A stretch of DNA of 64,000 nt. Origin: Gulosibacter molinativorax (lineage in GTDB: Bacteria > Actinomycetota > Actinomycetes > Actinomycetales > Microbacteriaceae). Made by a program: the position numbers and the translations under genes. Shown in pieces: positions 1 through 9,112 of the stretch. The notes below the pieces were generated by a model. It was not told the origin of the DNA. It saw only the letters and a list, made by a program, of their open reading frames with translations, and did not search any database. The stretch lies in contig NZ_CP028426.1 of NCBI RefSeq assembly GCF_003010915.2, forward strand, positions 2,914,001-2,978,000, in the 5' to 3' direction. Every line of letters begins with the position of its first letter. The first letter of the stretch is position 1.

Positions 1-1
1 G

Positions 2-874
2 CAGCTCGGCCCGAACTCGGACAGCGACGCGGTGCTCACCGCGGCGGCCGCGACCGAGATCACGCACCTCGCGTCGCTCTACCACGACGACGTCATGGAT
101 GAGGCCACCCTGCGCCGCGGCGTCACCGCCGCGCACCTGCGCTGGAGCAACTCGATGGCGATTCTCGCCGGAGACCTGCTGTTCGCGCGTGCGTCGCAGA
201 TGTTCTCGCACCTCGGGCAGGATGCGATCCGCCTCCAGGCGACCGTGTTCGAGCGGCTCGTGCTCGGCCAGATGCACGAGACGATCGGCCCCGCCGAGGG
301 CGAGGACCGCATCGACCACTACCTGCGCGTGCTGTCGGATAAGACCGGCTCGCTCATTGGCGCAGCCGCGGAATACGGTGTGATGCTTTCGGGCGCACCG
401 CAGGCCTTTCGCGGTGCGCTGTCGGACTTCGGCGAGGGCATCGGTGTCGCGTTCCAGATCGTGGACGACGTGATCGACCTGTCGCCGACCTCCGAGAAGA
501 CCGGCAAGCTCGCGGGCACCGATCTTCGCGCGGGCGTCGAAACCCTGCCCGTGCTGCTGCTCGAGCGCCGCGCGAACGGCGGCGACGCCGACGCAGCGGA
601 CCTGCTCGAGCGCATCCGCACCCGAGTCGCGGGTACCGCGCCCGGCAGCGCCGACCAGTCGTTCGCCCGCGAGGAGCCCCGTGGGTCTGATGACCCGGCC
701 GAGGTGGATGCGATCATCGCCGAGCTGCGCGAGCACGAGGTCTCGAAGGAGACGCTCGAGGCCGCCGAGACACACGTCGCGCGCGCGATCGAGTCGCTCG
801 AGCCGCTGCCGAGCGGCGTCGTGAAAGAGGCGCTGCGCGAGTTCGCAGACCGCCTCATTAATCGCGACTTTTAG
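2..874 (+). CDS. Polyprenyl synthetase family protein, 5'-truncated by window edge
   Basis: Trans-prenyltransferase that extends allylic diphosphates with isopentenyl diphosphate, probably making the menaquinone side chain. The frame is open from base 2, so the true start lies upstream; about 290 codons of the usual 330-360 are present. The first Asp-rich motif (HDDVMDE, DDxxD type) lies near the start and the second (VDDVID) around base 460; both bind Mg-diphosphate. The C-terminal part carries an acidic insertion (about bases 640-720). It is followed 57 bp later by fprA in the same direction. The family is clear; chain length of the product cannot be told from sequence. Confidence 0.93.
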   Translation, partial: QLGPNSDSDAVLTAAAATEITHLASLYHDDVMDEATLRRGVTAAHLRWSNSMAILAGDLLFARASQMFSHLGQDAIRLQATVFERLVLGQMHETIGPAEGEDRIDHYLRVLSDKTGSLIGAAAEYGVMLSGAPQAFRGALSDFGEGIGVAFQIVDDVIDLSPTSEKTGKLAGTDLRAGVETLPVLLLERRANGGDADAADLLERIRTRVAGTAPGSADQSFAREEPRGSDDPAEVDAIIAELREHEVSKETLEAAETHVARAIESLEPLPSGVVKEALREFADRLINRDF

Positions 875-931
875 ACCATTCACGGTTCTGCACAATTGCC
901 GGGCGACCGTCCCGGAGCCACTGGAGGAGAT

Positions 932-2308
932 ATGTCGAAGCTTCGTGTTGCCGTCATCGGGGCAGGCCCCGCCGGAATCTACGCGTCGGACATCCTGCGT
1001 AAAGAGGCCGAAGGCACCCACGAGGTATCGATCGACCTCTTCGACCGGCTGCCCGCGCCCTACGGGCTCGTGCGCTACGGCGTCGCCCCCGACCACCCGC
1101 GCATCAAGGGCGTCGTGAGCGCGCTTCGCGGGGTGCTCGACACGGGCGGCATCCGCGTCTTCGGAAACGTCGACTTCGGTAGTGACATCACGCTCGAGGA
1201 TCTCAAGGAGCGCTACAACGCCGTGATCTTCGCGACCGGCGCGATGCGGGATGCCCCGCTCAACATTCCGGGGATCGACGCGGAGGGCTCGTACGGGGCC
1301 GCCGACTTCGTGAACTGGTATGACGGCCACCCGGATGTGCCGCGCGAGTGGACCCTCGACGCCGAGCACGTCGCCGTGGTCGGCAACGGCAACGTCGCCC
1401 TCGACGTCGCGCGCGTGCTCGCGAAGCAGGCCGACGACATGCTGCCGACCGAAATTCCGACGAACGTCTATGAGGGGCTCAAGGCCTCGAAGGTGACGGA
1501 CGTGCACGTCTTCGGTCGACGCGGGCCCTTGCAGGTGAAGTTCACGCCGCTTGAGCTGCGCGAGCTCGGAGAGGTGCCCGACTCCGACCTCATCGTCTAC
1601 GAGGAGGATTTCGACCGCGATCCGGCGGCCGACGAGGAGTCGAAGCGTAACAAGCAGCTGCTCGTGATCAGCCGAATCTTCGGCAAGTGGCGCGAGCAGC
1701 AGGATGCGCTCGGGAACGCGAGCCGCCGCATCCACCTGCACTTCTGGTCGCGACCCGAAGCGGTGCTGACCAACGAAGCGGGCCGCGTCACGGGCATCCG
1801 GATGGAACGCACCGAGCCAGACGGCGATGGCGGGATCCGCAACACGGGCGAGATGCGCGACTACGAGGTGGGCCAGGTCTACCGCGCGGTGGGCTACTTC
1901 GGTTCGCCGCTCGAGGAGATTCCGTACGACCCCGTCAACGGCGTGATCCCGAACCACGGCGGTCGCGTCGTTGATGCGGCGGGCAACATCGTACCCGGCA
2001 TGTTCGCGACCGGCTGGATTAAGCGCGGACCCGTGGGGCTCATCGGCCACACGAAATCCGACGCGAAGGAGACCATCGAGCACGTGCTCGCGGGGGAGTC
2101 GGGTTGGTGGCAGCCGACGATTACCAACGAGGACGAGATCGTCGAGCTGCTCGATGAGCGCAACGTTCGCTATACCGACCTCGAAGGCTGGCACAACCTG
2201 GATGCGCACGAGGTCGCCCTCGGCGAGCCGCAGGAGCGCGAGCGCGTGAAGGTCGTCGACCGCGAGGAGATGTTGGGTGTGTCCCGCGGCGAGGACTACT
2301 CCATCTAG
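932..2308 (+). CDS. fprA: FAD-dependent ferredoxin/adrenodoxin-type NADP+ reductase
   Basis: Flavoprotein that moves electrons between NADPH and ferredoxin, resembling mycobacterial FprA and mitochondrial adrenodoxin reductase. The protein of 458 residues has the usual family length. The N-terminal FAD dinucleotide fold (VIGAGPAGIYAS) is followed by the family motif YGLVRYGVAPDHPR, and a second nucleotide fold (VVGNGNVALDVAR) for NADPH. The C-terminal ATGWIKRGPVGLIG segment is also characteristic. I chose the ATG at 932 because GGAGGAG stands just upstream (923-929); the frame is open further upstream but has no better signal. It follows the polyprenyl synthetase in the same direction and is convergent with the cardiolipin synthase gene. 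Confidence 0.95.
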   Translation: MSKLRVAVIGAGPAGIYASDILRKEAEGTHEVSIDLFDRLPAPYGLVRYGVAPDHPRIKGVVSALRGVLDTGGIRVFGNVDFGSDITLEDLKERYNAVIFATGAMRDAPLNIPGIDAEGSYGAADFVNWYDGHPDVPREWTLDAEHVAVVGNGNVALDVARVLAKQADDMLPTEIPTNVYEGLKASKVTDVHVFGRRGPLQVKFTPLELRELGEVPDSDLIVYEEDFDRDPAADEESKRNKQLLVISRIFGKWREQQDALGNASRRIHLHFWSRPEAVLTNEAGRVTGIRMERTEPDGDGGIRNTGEMRDYEVGQVYRAVGYFGSPLEEIPYDPVNGVIPNHGGRVVDAAGNIVPGMFATGWIKRGPVGLIGHTKSDAKETIEHVLAGESGWWQPTITNEDEIVELLDERNVRYTDLEGWHNLDAHEVALGEPQERERVKVVDREEMLGVSRGEDYSI

Positions 2309-2341
2309 CCGTTGGTGGCGCGGCAATGCCCACGTCGCTCT

Positions 2342-2402
2342 GTGAGTAGTGAAGCGTGTCGAACGGCGCCCCGCATCGATACGCCGCTTCGCGGCTGCTC
2401 AC
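2342..2402. repeat. Palindromic intergenic repeat, copy 1
   Basis: An inverted pair: a degraded arm GAGTAGTGAAGCGTGTCGAA (2343-2362) faces TCGATACGCCGCTTCGCGGC (2376-2395) plus TGCTC. It lies between the convergent fprA and cardiolipin synthase genes. Three more copies occur at about 25.8, 44.9 and 54.2 kb. It can fold as a long hairpin and may act as a bidirectional terminator. Confidence 0.7.
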
Positions 2403-2414
2403 CGACCCGACGAA

Positions 2415-3938
2415 CTACTGCACAACGGACGTCAGGCGGCAGAGGTCGTCGAACGCGAAGTGCGTCCGTGGCCGCGCCATCCACTCCTCGAGCGTGAGCT
2501 CGCGCGACTGCACGCGGTACGAGTGCTCGACCCACTCCATCCGGTGCGCGAAGTCCTGCCCGTACACGATCAGCATGACCTCGGCGTTGAGCGTGAACGA
2601 GCGCATGTCCATGTTCGAGGACCCGAGGATCGTCACCTCACCGTCGACGGTCATGTGCTTCGCGTGCAGGATGTACGGCGCACGATAGAGCCAGATCCGC
2701 ACCCCGGCGCGCAGCAGCTCCTCGTAGTAGGACTGCTGCGCGTGCTGGGTGAAGAACTGGTCGCCGTGCTCGGAGACGTGGAGGTGCACCTCGACGCCGC
2801 GCTGGACCGCGGTCGTGATCGCGTACCGCATCGAGTCATCGGGGGCGAAGTAGGGGGATGCGATGACCACCTTTTCGCGGGCCATGTAGAGCAGCTGCGT
2901 GAAGATGCGCAGGTTGTTTTCGTGCTCGTAGCCGGGGCCGGAGGGCACCAACTGGCAGTCGTAGAGCTTGACGACTTCACCCGCGGCGCGGTCCTGCGCG
3001 TCGTCAAAGGCGAAGTCTTCCGTTGTCGGGTCGATCCCGTCATCGGCCATCTCGCCAGTCTCTACGTACCAATCGGAGCGGAACACCGCATCCAAACCGA
3101 GCGCCATCGGGCCGGCGACGCGCACCATGAGGTCCTGCCACTGCAGCTGCCCATACTTGCGGTTGGGTTTGCGGTGGTAGTCGCGCGCGATGAGGTTCTG
3201 CGAACCCATCCAGCCGACGCGGCCGTCCACGACGACGAGCTTGCGGTGGTTGCGTAGGTCGACGCGCTGCCAGCCGCCCTCCCAGGGCCAGATCGAGTAG
3301 AGGCGGTGCCACGCGCAGCCGATCTCATCCAGCCGCTTCTTGAGCTTGGCGTAGCCCGGGTAGCGAAACGAGCCGACCTGGTCGTACATGACGCGCACCG
3401 TCACGCCGCGCTTGACCGCCCGCTCGAGCGCGTCGAAGAACTCGGTCGTGACGTCGTCGTAGCCCATCGCATAAAACGTGACGTGCACATACGAGTGGGC
3501 CCGATCGATCTCGGCGGTCATCGCGTCGATCGTCGGGTTGTACACGTCGTGAATCTGGATGCGGTTGCCCGGCAGGTGCGGGATCGCGGTGAGCTCGCGG
3601 GCGAGCGTCGAGATCGGCCGGTACTGCTCGGGGATCGGCGTCAGGCCGAGCGAGTTCTGCACCTCGTTGGTGGCCTCGCGAATGATGTTGTCGAACTCGG
3701 CCTGCTTCTTGCGGCGCGCCCGCGGAAGGCGGTTCGTGCCGAAGAACGCGAATAGCAGCAACCCGAGGTACGGGATGAGCGTGATCGCGAGCAGCCACGC
3801 GACCGCCGTCGTCGGCCGCCGGTTGTGACCGATCGTAAACAGCGTGACGACGACGATTACGAGGTTGAGCACGAACAGGATTCCGACGGTGACCGCACCT
3901 GCGGTCGAGTCGAAGGGCAGCGGAAACGGGCCGATCAT
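2415..3938 (-). CDS. cls: Cardiolipin synthase (phospholipase D family)
   Basis: Membrane enzyme that forms cardiolipin by phosphatidyl transfer. Of 507 residues, two N-terminal membrane segments occupy about 13-36 and 46-67. Two complete HKD motifs follow: H231-K233-D238 (HRKLVVVDG) with GSQN, and H425-K427-D432 (HAKHMTVDG) with GSSN. This is the domain order of bacterial ClsA-type enzymes and the length is normal. It stands alone, convergent with fprA; yajQ lies upstream on the same strand 36 bp away and could be co-transcribed. Confidence 0.95.
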   Translation of the reverse strand: MIGPFPLPFDSTAGAVTVGILFVLNLVIVVVTLFTIGHNRRPTTAVAWLLAITLIPYLGLLLFAFFGTNRLPRARRKKQAEFDNIIREATNEVQNSLGLTPIPEQYRPISTLARELTAIPHLPGNRIQIHDVYNPTIDAMTAEIDRAHSYVHVTFYAMGYDDVTTEFFDALERAVKRGVTVRVMYDQVGSFRYPGYAKLKKRLDEIGCAWHRLYSIWPWEGGWQRVDLRNHRKLVVVDGRVGWMGSQNLIARDYHRKPNRKYGQLQWQDLMVRVAGPMALGLDAVFRSDWYVETGEMADDGIDPTTEDFAFDDAQDRAAGEVVKLYDCQLVPSGPGYEHENNLRIFTQLLYMAREKVVIASPYFAPDDSMRYAITTAVQRGVEVHLHVSEHGDQFFTQHAQQSYYEELLRAGVRIWLYRAPYILHAKHMTVDGEVTILGSSNMDMRSFTLNAEVMLIVYGQDFAHRMEWVEHSYRVQSRELTLEEWMARPRTHFAFDDLCRLTSVVQ

Positions 3939-3974
3939 GGGTGCCTGGGAGTGGTCGGCGGGCGGGGCCGTGGG

Positions 3975-4463
3975 CTAGCGGAAATTAATGAACTGCAGGT
4001 CGAGCTCGACGTCGGCACCCTTGAGCAGCTGGATCGTTTCCTGCAGGTCGTCGCGGCTCTTCGAGGAGACGCGCAGCTCGTCACCCTGGATCTGCGACTT
4101 GACCGACTTTGGTGCCTCGTCGCGGATGAGCTTCGAGAGCTTCTTCGCGTTCGCCTGGTCGATGCCTTCCTTGAGCGTCGCCTCGAGGCGGTATTCCTTG
4201 CCGGATGCGTACGGTTCGCCGGTCTCGAGCGACTTCAGCGAGATGCCGCGGCGGATGAGCTTCGACTGCAGGACATCGAGCACCGCCTTGACGCGATCCT
4301 CGCTCGCGGCGTGCATCAGCAGCTTCGTGTCGTTGAGATCGATGGATGCGCCGGCATCCTTGAAGTCATATCTCTGCGCAAGTTCCTTGGTCGCCTGGTT
4401 GACCGCGTTGGCAACCTCCTGGTGGTCGACCTTGCTTACGACATCAAATGAAGAATCAGCCAT
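3975..4463 (-). CDS. yajQ: YajQ family nucleotide-binding protein
   Basis: Small cytosolic protein of 162 residues, the standard length of the family. It begins MADSSFDVVSKVDHQEV and ends in the conserved DLQFINFR. The family has two ferredoxin-like domains; some members bind cyclic di-GMP, others were reported to bind nucleic acid or nucleotides. The role in this organism is unknown. It is divergent from the zinc transporter gene, with 112 bp between them. Confidence 0.93.
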   Translation of the reverse strand: MADSSFDVVSKVDHQEVANAVNQATKELAQRYDFKDAGASIDLNDTKLLMHAASEDRVKAVLDVLQSKLIRRGISLKSLETGEPYASGKEYRLEATLKEGIDQANAKKLSKLIRDEAPKSVKSQIQGDELRVSSKSRDDLQETIQLLKGADVELDLQFINFR

Positions 4464-4575
4464 GGGGCCATGCTACGTGGTGCCTCAGACGTTTTGTGTC
4501 GGCGCCGAGCCCGGGGCCGCCGCACGAGGGCCTAAAGTGACAAGGAGATTTCGACCAAGCGGGAGGGCGGGAACC

Positions 4576-5364
4576 ATGAACTCGGTGCTGTTCGCCTTCC
4601 TGTTGACGCTGCTCGCAGGGCTCTCAACGACGATCGGCGCGGCGCTCGGTGTACTTGGCAAGAGCGCCTCAACGAAGACGCTCTCGATCGGGCTCGGATT
4701 CTCGGCCGGCGTGATGATTTACGTGTCGCTCGTCGAGATCCTCCCGAAGGGCTTCGACGCGCTGTCCAACGAACACGGGGAGGTCGCGGGCCACTGGCTC
4801 GGCGTCGCCGCGTTCTTTGGCGGCATTGCGGCGATCGGCCTCATCGACCGATTCGTGCCCGACTCCGTGAACCCACACGAGCCCGCCTCGATCGATCCTG
4901 ATCGGCACAAGCACGCCCTCATGCGAACCGGTGTACTCACCGCGGGGGCGCTCGCGCTCCACAACTTCCCCGAGGGCTTCGCGACGTTTATCGCGGCCCT
5001 GCAGGAACCGCAGGTCGGCATTGCAGTGGCCGTCGCAATCGCGATCCACAACATCCCCGAGGGCCTCGCGGTTGCCGTCCCGATTTACCAGGCCACGGGT
5101 TCGCGCCGAAAAGGATTCCTCCTCGCGGCCTTGTCGGGACTCGCGGAGCCCGCCGGCGCGCTCCTCGGCTACTTCATCCTGATGCCGTTCCTCTCCGACA
5201 CACTGTTCGGCATCGTGTTTGCGGCGATCGCGGGCGTGATGGTGTTCATCTCGCTGGATGAGTTGCTGCCCGCCGCGCACGAGTTCGGTGAGCACCACCT
5301 CACCATCTACGGGCTGATCGCGGGCATGGCCGTGATGGCGGTGAGCCTGCTGCTCTTCCTCTAG
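4576..5364 (+). CDS. zupT: ZIP family zinc/divalent metal transporter
   Basis: Inner-membrane importer for Zn2+ and possibly other divalent cations. The 262-residue protein has about eight hydrophobic segments. The paired metal-site motifs HNFPEG and HNIPEG lie in consecutive helices, as in E. coli ZupT, and a short hydrophilic His-containing loop (HEPASIDPDRHKH) precedes them. The ATG at 4576 follows GGGAGGGCGGG at modest spacing. The open frame upstream of it is antisense to yajQ and is not part of this gene. Confidence 0.95.
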   Translation: MNSVLFAFLLTLLAGLSTTIGAALGVLGKSASTKTLSIGLGFSAGVMIYVSLVEILPKGFDALSNEHGEVAGHWLGVAAFFGGIAAIGLIDRFVPDSVNPHEPASIDPDRHKHALMRTGVLTAGALALHNFPEGFATFIAALQEPQVGIAVAVAIAIHNIPEGLAVAVPIYQATGSRRKGFLLAALSGLAEPAGALLGYFILMPFLSDTLFGIVFAAIAGVMVFISLDELLPAAHEFGEHHLTIYGLIAGMAVMAVSLLLFL

Positions 5365-5492
5365 CGAAACATTTGGCGCTCGTTGGATCTATAGCGATTC
5401 GCACGCGCTGGCCATGGTCGCCGAGCCGTGGCAGCGCGACAATGGATTCACACGATTTTGCGCAGACGATGACGCTGACGAATCGAGGAATC

Positions 5493-6017
5493 ATGAATCG
5501 CGACGATGCGGTTGTGGGGATCGCACCCCTAGCTCGAGCGTGGAGCCTCACGGCCGGGTACTTGAGCATTATGTCGGCGCTTGCGCTCATCCTTTTCTTC
5601 GCGCTTGCTGATCCGTACGGTGCTCAGCTGCCTCGGTGGATGTGGCTCGGCCCCGCGAACGACGTCCTCTCGATGGCACTCGCGCCGGTCATCGCCATCG
5701 CGGCAGTGCTGCTGTGGCGGCGACTCGGTGGCGTGCTGCTGGGACTCTTCACGGTCTTGCTCGGTCTGGGCAACATGGTTTTGGCGGTGGTAACCGGGCT
5801 GATGCTCGCGGGTGCTGCCACACTCGAGACCCAGACGATATTCGCGGTGCCGATGATTATCGCGATGTTTGTCTGGCTGGTGCTCGCAGGCCTCCAAAAC
5901 CGGAAGCGCTCCGTGTTCGCGGGCGCTGAAACGAATGAGTCGGGGCACCAGCTGTGGCTGGTGCCCCGACTCATTCGGTTTGTGGCGGGTACAAGATTCG
6001 AACTTGTGAAGGCGTAG
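5493..6017 (+). CDS. Hypothetical four-helix membrane protein running into tRNA-Tyr
   Basis: A protein of 174 residues with about four hydrophobic segments (roughly residues 18-40, 52-74, 78-104 and 115-132). I do not recognise a family. The start at 5493 is preceded by GAGGAA. The last 25 or so codons are odd: they read through a perfect 19-bp hairpin (5934-5975) and then the antisense of tRNA-Tyr, giving the tail FVAGTRFELVKA. The functional protein may therefore end earlier in related strains, or this 3' end is a recent read-through. Confidence 0.7.
   Translation: MNRDDAVVGIAPLARAWSLTAGYLSIMSALALILFFALADPYGAQLPRWMWLGPANDVLSMALAPVIAIAAVLLWRRLGGVLLGLFTVLLGLGNMVLAVVTGLMLAGAATLETQTIFAVPMIIAMFVWLVLAGLQNRKRSVFAGAETNESGHQLWLVPRLIRFVAGTRFELVKA
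5934..5975. terminator. Perfect 19-bp hairpin between membrane-protein gene and tRNA-Tyr
   Basis: The arms 5934-5952 and 5957-5975 are exact inverted copies (AATGAGTCGGGGCACCAGC and its complement) around a TGTG loop. It lies just 3' of tRNA-Tyr on the minus strand and inside the 3' end of the plus-strand frame, so it probably terminates both. Confidence 0.8.
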
Positions 6018-6064
6018 CCGTCTGATTTACAGTCAGATCCCTTTGGCCGCTCGGGCAACCCGCC
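5983..6064 (-). tRNA. tRNA-Tyr (GTA)
   Basis: A cloverleaf can be drawn with acceptor stem GGCGGGT/ACCCGCC, anticodon loop CTGTAAA (anticodon GTA), a long variable arm typical of type II tRNAs and a TTCGAAT T-loop; the discriminator base is A and CCA is not encoded. Upstream on the minus strand a TAAGCT hexamer (in 6094-6110) resembles the -10 seen for tRNA-Thr. Confidence 0.95.
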
Positions 6065-6239
6065 GGTTTTGGCTCTTCACGATGTGAAGCGCACCGGGTT
6101 AGCTTACACAATTTTGCGAGCGCTCGCACACCATTGCCGATTGCCGAGTTATCCACATTTGATACGGTAGGATGCGCTGGGGTTGCGGCTGTGGATGCGG
6201 CTGCGTTCCCGAGGCCTCGGGTTGCTACTGTCGCCAACC

Positions 6240-7115
6240 GTGAATGACATCGAATCCGCCGCATCCGTAGACCCCACCGAACTGCTCGACATCGCTATGC
6301 GCCTCGCCACCGAGGCTGCCGAGCTCGTGTCTCGCCGCCGACGCGAGGGCGTGGCCGTCGCGGCCACGAAAACGAGCGTCGTCGATGTCGTGACCGCCGC
6401 CGATATTGAGGCGGAGCAGTTCATTCGCGAACGGCTGTCGACCCTCCGCCCTGACGATGGTTTCTATGGTGAGGAATCGGATGCGCTCGAGTCACGTTCC
6501 GGGATCAACTGGGTGGTGGACCCCATCGATGGGACGGTTAATTACTTATACGGTTCGCCGAACTATGCGGTCTCGATCGCTGCCGTCACCGGCGACCCAA
6601 CCGCCGAGCCCGCGGCATTCCAGGCGCTGGCTGGAGTTGTTGCGGCTCCGGATGCGGGAAAGACGTTCTCGGCGTCGCTCGGCGGGGGAGCGTTCGTGAA
6701 TGGCGAGCGGATAGTGCTTGGGGAGGGGCCGGCCACGCTGGCCGAGTCATTGGTGGCTACCGGTTTCGCCTATTCGCCGGAGCGTCGGGTGCTGCAGGCG
6801 CAGGCTTGGCTCGGGTTGGCGGACAAGGTGCGTGACCTGCGACGGGTGGGGGCTGCATCCCTCGACCTCTGTGCTGTCGCGACCGGCCAGGTCGACATCT
6901 ATTACGAGTTTGGGCTCAAGCCCTGGGACTGGGCCGCGGGCGCGCTCGTGGCGCGAGAATCAGGCGCGTGGGTCGGCGGGTCGGGTTTGGAGGAACGTGA
7001 GGGAAGGCGTATTCTGACTGCTGGCCATCCGGGCATAGCTGCTCCGTTCATTGGCCAGCTACTTGATTCAGCACCGCCGAAGTTGCTGTCGTCAGGGGAA
7101 AATTTCAGATCGTGA
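6240..7115 (+). CDS. Inositol monophosphatase family protein
   Basis: Mg-dependent sugar phosphatase of the IMPase/FBPase/CysQ superfamily. The metal-binding motifs are present in order: GEES, then WVVDPIDGTVNY, then WDWAAGALVARESG near the C-terminus. Total length is about 291 residues, normal for the family. The start is uncertain: GTG 6240 fits the usual N-terminus, while ATG 6195 and TTG 6183 are in frame upstream; none has a strong ribosome site. Substrate may be inositol phosphate, histidinol phosphate or PAP. Because actinobacteria make inositol for mycothiol, an inositol-phosphate role is plausible but not shown. Confidence 0.88.
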   Translation: MNDIESAASVDPTELLDIAMRLATEAAELVSRRRREGVAVAATKTSVVDVVTAADIEAEQFIRERLSTLRPDDGFYGEESDALESRSGINWVVDPIDGTVNYLYGSPNYAVSIAAVTGDPTAEPAAFQALAGVVAAPDAGKTFSASLGGGAFVNGERIVLGEGPATLAESLVATGFAYSPERRVLQAQAWLGLADKVRDLRRVGAASLDLCAVATGQVDIYYEFGLKPWDWAAGALVARESGAWVGGSGLEEREGRRILTAGHPGIAAPFIGQLLDSAPPKLLSSGENFRS

Positions 7116-7122
7116 TCAAAGC

Positions 7123-7152
7123 TTGGCTTTTTCGTAATGAATTCGTTACACT
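7123..7152 (+). promoter_or_regulatory. Promoter and GTAAYGAA palindrome of the first M23 peptidase gene
   Basis: TTGGCT (7123-7128) and TACACT (7147-7152) are separated by 18 bp. Inside lies GTAATGAATTCGTTAC (7134-7149), a palindrome with one mismatch. Its half TTCGTTAC is repeated at the promoter of the paralogous gene at 49.1 kb, so a common regulator is likely; MtrA-type sites in other actinobacteria look similar. Confidence 0.55.
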
Positions 7153-7184
7153 TTCCAAGGTTCAATCACGAGGAGTTTTGCTGA

Positions 7185-9092
7185 ATGTCGTCCCCCACCG
7201 AGCAGCAGGCCGCGCCACTGTCAAGGCGCGAGCTTCGCGAACTCGAACGTGAAGCGGAACGCCGCAAAGCCCTCGAAACAGCTGCAGCGAAGAAGGCTGC
7301 GGCGGCTAAGGCAGCCGCTGCTCTGAAGGCTGCCGCCGAAGAGGCCGCTGCCCGTGAGGCCGCGGCCAGGGAAGCTGCTGCTCGCGAGGCTGCCGCGAAG
7401 GAAGCGTCGGCCAAGGAAGCTGCTGCACGCGAAGCCGCGGCGAGGGATGCTGCCGCTACAGAAGTTGCCGCGAGTCAAACCGTATCGTCGAACGTAGACG
7501 CCAACCCGGTGTACATGTCGCGTCGTGAGCGTCGCGAAGCCGAGCTTGCCGCCGCGGAAGCTGCGCACGCGGCGGAGGCTGCCCGTATCGCCGAAACCGA
7601 ACGTGTCGCAGAGGCTGCCCGCGTCGCTGAGGAAGCCCGTCTGGCTGAGGTCGCGCGCGTGGCCGAGGAAGCCCGCATTGCGGAAGCTGCACGAGCGGCA
7701 AAGGAAGCCGCAGAACGTAGCGCCACCACTGCTGCACCCGTGGTCGAGGCTGCTGTCGCTGAACCGGTCGCAATCGCGACGGCAGCGAAGCCTGTCGCCG
7801 AAGAGCCTGTTTTCCTGTCGCGTCGTGAGCGCCGCGAAGCGGAGCGTCGTGCTGCAGAAGCCGCCGTCGCCAAGCTTGAGGCTGAGTCGCTGCGTGCGGC
7901 GGAACTCGCGGTTGCGCGAAACCCGGAGCTGTTCGCGAAGCAGAGCGAACCCAAGCTCGCTCCAGTCGTCGAGATGAAGCCTGCCGTCGCCGAAGAGAAG
8001 GTATTCCTTCCGGAGGTCGTCGACACCGCTGCGATCGAGACGCTCGACGTCAAGGCAAAGCCGGTCGTTCTTGCACCCGTCGTATCGCTCGACGAGGTTC
8101 GTGCGGCCCGTGCTGAATCCGTGGACATCGTTCCTTCAGCACCGAAGGACGAGCCCGAAGTTGAGGTTCCCGAGGCCTTCCGCGCGAAGGACAAGACCGA
8201 ACGAGCCGACCGCATCAAGCGCTCGAACCGTGCCGCCTCTTCCGCGGGACGCGTCAGCGGTGGCATGGTGGCGCTCAGCCTCGTTGCGGGAACCGTAGTG
8301 CTCGGCGCTGGCTCTGCGGCAGGCTTCTCGATGTTGAACAGCGGGCCGGGTGCCGACGAGACGCCGCAGGCCGCAACTGTCGATACCCAGTCGCTGGTCG
8401 TAGGCGCGGAAGCTGCCGACGCCAACATCACTTCGCGCGTCGACGACGTCACCGCGGTGACGTCGATCGGTACCGCGGCTGCCGCGAACCTCGCCACGGG
8501 TGTGCAGCTTCCGGACAAGAATGCATACGTCAACAACATCACGGCGAACGTGCAGTGGCCGTTCCCGATGGGCGTGCAGATCTCGAGCGAGTACGGCTAC
8601 CGCGACGCTCCGACCGCGGGTGCATCCTCGCTTCACGGCGGCGTCGACCTGACGCCGGGTCTCGGAACCCCGATTGGCTCCATCGCCGACGGCGTCGTCA
8701 CCGATATCGACAACTCGGGTATCTCGGGCATGGGGCTCTTCGTTGAGGTCGAGCACATGATCAACGGGGAGCGCGTTACCGCAGTGTACGGCCACCTGAA
8801 CCCCGACAGCATCGTGGTCAAGGAAGGGCAGGAAGTTTCGGTTGGCGACGAAATCGCCCAGGTTGGGAACACCGGCGTCTCCACCGGTCCGCACCTCCAC
8901 TTCGAGGTGCACATCCGTGGCAAGTACGTCGACCCGGTCTACTTCCTGACGAAGCTGAACGTGGCCGGCGTGAAGACTGCCGTTCCTTCGCCCGATGACG
9001 GCGTGTCTGTAGCGCTCGGCACCGACGAGAAGCTGCTGCCTGAGGACAGCCACGCATTCGTCGACGAACTCTTCTCGAACCTGAATAAATAA
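7185..9092 (+). CDS. M23 family metallopeptidase with long cytoplasmic Ala-rich region
   Basis: Predicted membrane-anchored peptidoglycan endopeptidase of 635 residues. The N-terminal 350 residues are Ala/Glu/Arg-rich, probably coiled coil, and contain three copies of an Arg-rich motif (LSRRELREL, MSRRERREAE, LSRRERREAE). One hydrophobic segment follows at about 361-384, then an external region with the LytM/M23 domain near 465-600. The zinc-site residues are visible: H484 and D488 in HGGVD, and H570/H572 in HLHFEVH. A shorter paralogue lies at 49.1 kb with the same layout. AGGAG precedes the ATG. An insertion sequence sits directly after the stop. Confidence 0.88.
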   Translation: MSSPTEQQAAPLSRRELRELEREAERRKALETAAAKKAAAAKAAAALKAAAEEAAAREAAAREAAAREAAAKEASAKEAAAREAAARDAAATEVAASQTVSSNVDANPVYMSRRERREAELAAAEAAHAAEAARIAETERVAEAARVAEEARLAEVARVAEEARIAEAARAAKEAAERSATTAAPVVEAAVAEPVAIATAAKPVAEEPVFLSRRERREAERRAAEAAVAKLEAESLRAAELAVARNPELFAKQSEPKLAPVVEMKPAVAEEKVFLPEVVDTAAIETLDVKAKPVVLAPVVSLDEVRAARAESVDIVPSAPKDEPEVEVPEAFRAKDKTERADRIKRSNRAASSAGRVSGGMVALSLVAGTVVLGAGSAAGFSMLNSGPGADETPQAATVDTQSLVVGAEAADANITSRVDDVTAVTSIGTAAAANLATGVQLPDKNAYVNNITANVQWPFPMGVQISSEYGYRDAPTAGASSLHGGVDLTPGLGTPIGSIADGVVTDIDNSGISGMGLFVEVEHMINGERVTAVYGHLNPDSIVVKEGQEVSVGDEIAQVGNTGVSTGPHLHFEVHIRGKYVDPVYFLTKLNVAGVKTAVPSPDDGVSVALGTDEKLLPEDSHAFVDELFSNLNK

Positions 9093-9112
9093 GTCGCCGC
9101 GGAGCGAGATGC

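Noticed and set aside
2349..3257. Plus-strand open frame of 302 codons
   Set aside because: Antisense to cardiolipin synthase, whose two HKD motifs are intact on the minus strand; composition is that of a high-GC shadow frame.
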